Shown here one piece after another: positions 63,047-64,000 of a stretch of 64,000 nt of DNA. The position numbers and the translations under genes are program-made. Source of the stretch: Alphaproteobacteria bacterium (lineage in GTDB: Bacteria; Pseudomonadota; Alphaproteobacteria; Micavibrionales; Micavibrionaceae); the NCBI GenBank assembly GCA_030432025.1, contig JAUIIA010000001.1, positions 1 through 64,000 of the forward strand, given 5' to 3'. The notes under the pieces were generated by a model. That model saw only the letters and a list, made by a program, of their open reading frames with translations. It was not told where the DNA came from and did no database searches. Numbering within the stretch: the stretch's first letter is position 1; each line of letters opens with the position of its first letter.

Positions 63047-64000
63047 TAAAACTTCCAACTAGCTCCCAATGTAAAGTTACGGCCCGGCTCACGTGATCCT
63101 GCGAACACGGTCTCGTAGTTTTTATCAAACACGTTTTCTACACCTGCATTCACGCTCAAGCTTTGAATGTCTTGAGGCTGCCAGCGGACATAAATGTCAT
63201 GAACGCCATAGCCATCACGTGCATCTGCGGGATCGTTTACGTCATCCTGATTTTTAGCGAAGCGTCCACGCCAGCCTGTTGTTACGTCTTGCTCAAGAAA
63301 ACGGTATTCAACATTCGTGGTCAGAGTCGGAGGCACAATATTTGTGAGGTGCTCGCCGTTCGTTTTGTCACGCCCGTCAGTTTCGGCATAGCCCAAACCA
63401 AACTTCCAGCGCTCTGTATCGTAGCCAAGCTCGATATCCCACCCCTGAAGCTCTGCTTCAGGCACGTTAACGTTTGTAGATGTACCGCAACACGCTCTGG
63501 GAATGAACGACGGCCCTGTGCTTACAACGTCAAGGTCGATAAAGTCCTCGGCATCAATGAAATAACGGGTACCTTTGACCTGAAATCTATCATTTTGTTG
63601 AAATACATCTTCGAATTTCAGACCAGCGCCAATTTCAAACGTTTCGGTCGATTCTGGACGCAAGTTCGGGTTTGGCACGAACTGGTTCACACCGCCGAAA
63701 AAGCCGGGGAACGGATCAGGAATCGAAAAGTGTGTACCTGTTGAGTAGATCTCTGTCAGGTTCGGCGCACGGAACGCTTCCGCGTAGCTACCGAACAGGT
63801 TCAGCCATGGCTGTGGCTTATAGCTAACAGCAACTTTTGGTGAAACCTGACTTTCTTCCTGTGAATTTCCGATCGTGTCCTCTGATTCAAAATGATCAAA
63901 ACGAACGCCCGGAATGACAGTGAACTCACCCGGGAATTCACCCAATTCGGAGAAGATAATTTCATCCTGCAAATACAAGCCGAACGTGTCCGCATTCGCA
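63046..64000 (-). CDS. hmuR: TonB-dependent haem receptor, C-terminal part (runs off the window)
   Basis: The last 318 or so residues of an outer-membrane receptor; the plug and first strands lie beyond the right edge. Barrel sequences such as VSYKPQPWLNLFGSYAEAFRAPNLTEIY (TonB-dependent receptor motif), RPESTETFEIGAG and the terminal strand ending in Phe (TLGASWKF) are clear. A Cys-Cys in PRACCGTSTN is unusual. A haem/haemoglobin role is inferred from the operon. It is the most upstream gene seen of the eight-gene unit. Confidence 0.9.
   Translation of the reverse strand, partial: ANADTFGLYLQDEIIFSELGEFPGEFTVIPGVRFDHFESEDTIGNSQEESQVSPKVAVSYKPQPWLNLFGSYAEAFRAPNLTEIYSTGTHFSIPDPFPGFFGGVNQFVPNPNLRPESTETFEIGAGLKFEDVFQQNDRFQVKGTRYFIDAEDFIDLDVVSTGPSFIPRACCGTSTNVNVPEAELQGWDIELGYDTERWKFGLGYAETDGRDKTNGEHLTNIVPPTLTTNVEYRFLEQDVTTGWRGRFAKNQDDVNDPADARDGYGVHDIYVRWQPQDIQSLSVNAGVENVFDKNYETVFAGSREPGRNFTLGASWKF

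Overview
The window looks like a chromosomal segment of an alphaproteobacterium with about 50% GC. The reasons are: the order trxB, then a LysR regulator, then an AbcR-like small RNA; an EcfG-type general-stress sigma factor with GGAAC-type promoters; short single-domain CysE; SdhE; ExoD; an ELM1-family protein; and BtaA/BtaB betaine-lipid synthesis. A Micavibrio-like or Rhodospirillales-like lineage is my guess from the gene mix and is not proven. No phage, insertion sequence, CRISPR array or rRNA is visible. There is one tRNA (Lys, TTT).

Layout. 1-7.9 kb: carB (its first codons are interrupted at the window edge), a small secreted acidic protein, greA, an Lrp-type regulator, an ELM1-family gene, trxB and a LysR gene (LsrB/VtlR type). 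7.9-8.1 kb: a structured small RNA with two CUCCC anti-Shine-Dalgarno motifs, its own terminator and a LysR-type operator. 8.2-18.1 kb: a patatin-like lipase, an unknown protein, aspartate aminotransferase, an AmgK-like sugar kinase, a class I glutamine amidotransferase-like hydrolase and mfd. 18.2-25.9 kb: btaA-btaB, sdhE, a two-gene membrane pair, recG, cysE and a DUF502 protein. 26-29.2 kb: a phosphorelay operon of hybrid kinase, CheY-like protein and CheX-like phosphatase. 29.3-31.6 kb: lipid kinase, ExoD and phosphoesterase.

31.6-41.2 kb is a dense stress island of small genes: PRC-barrel, Pmp3, EF-hand, CsbD, entericidin, holin-like, DUF883, DUF1328, hemerythrin and a short anti-sigma-like protein. 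It surrounds an EcfG-type sigma factor, an OmpR-type regulator and a CHASE3 hybrid kinase. At least eight transcription units in and near it carry a GGAAC-N16/17-CGTT-like promoter 20-45 bases upstream of the start codon, so they probably form one general-stress regulon read by this sigma factor or a paralogue. A ninth such promoter lies 30 kb away, before the secreted protein at 3.4 kb.

41.2-57.1 kb: tRNA-Lys, coaD, gyrA, a sodium/solute symporter, a DUF2059 gene, ssb, a 32-codon microgene with an unusual structured leader, a glutathione transferase, uvrA, several unknown genes, a malonyl-CoA decarboxylase-like gene, an aminotransferase and a lysine 2,3-aminomutase-type radical SAM gene. 57.5-64 kb: one minus-strand haem-uptake operon (TonB-dependent receptor, tonB, hemS, exbB, exbD, hmuT, hmuU, hmuV); the receptor runs off the right edge.
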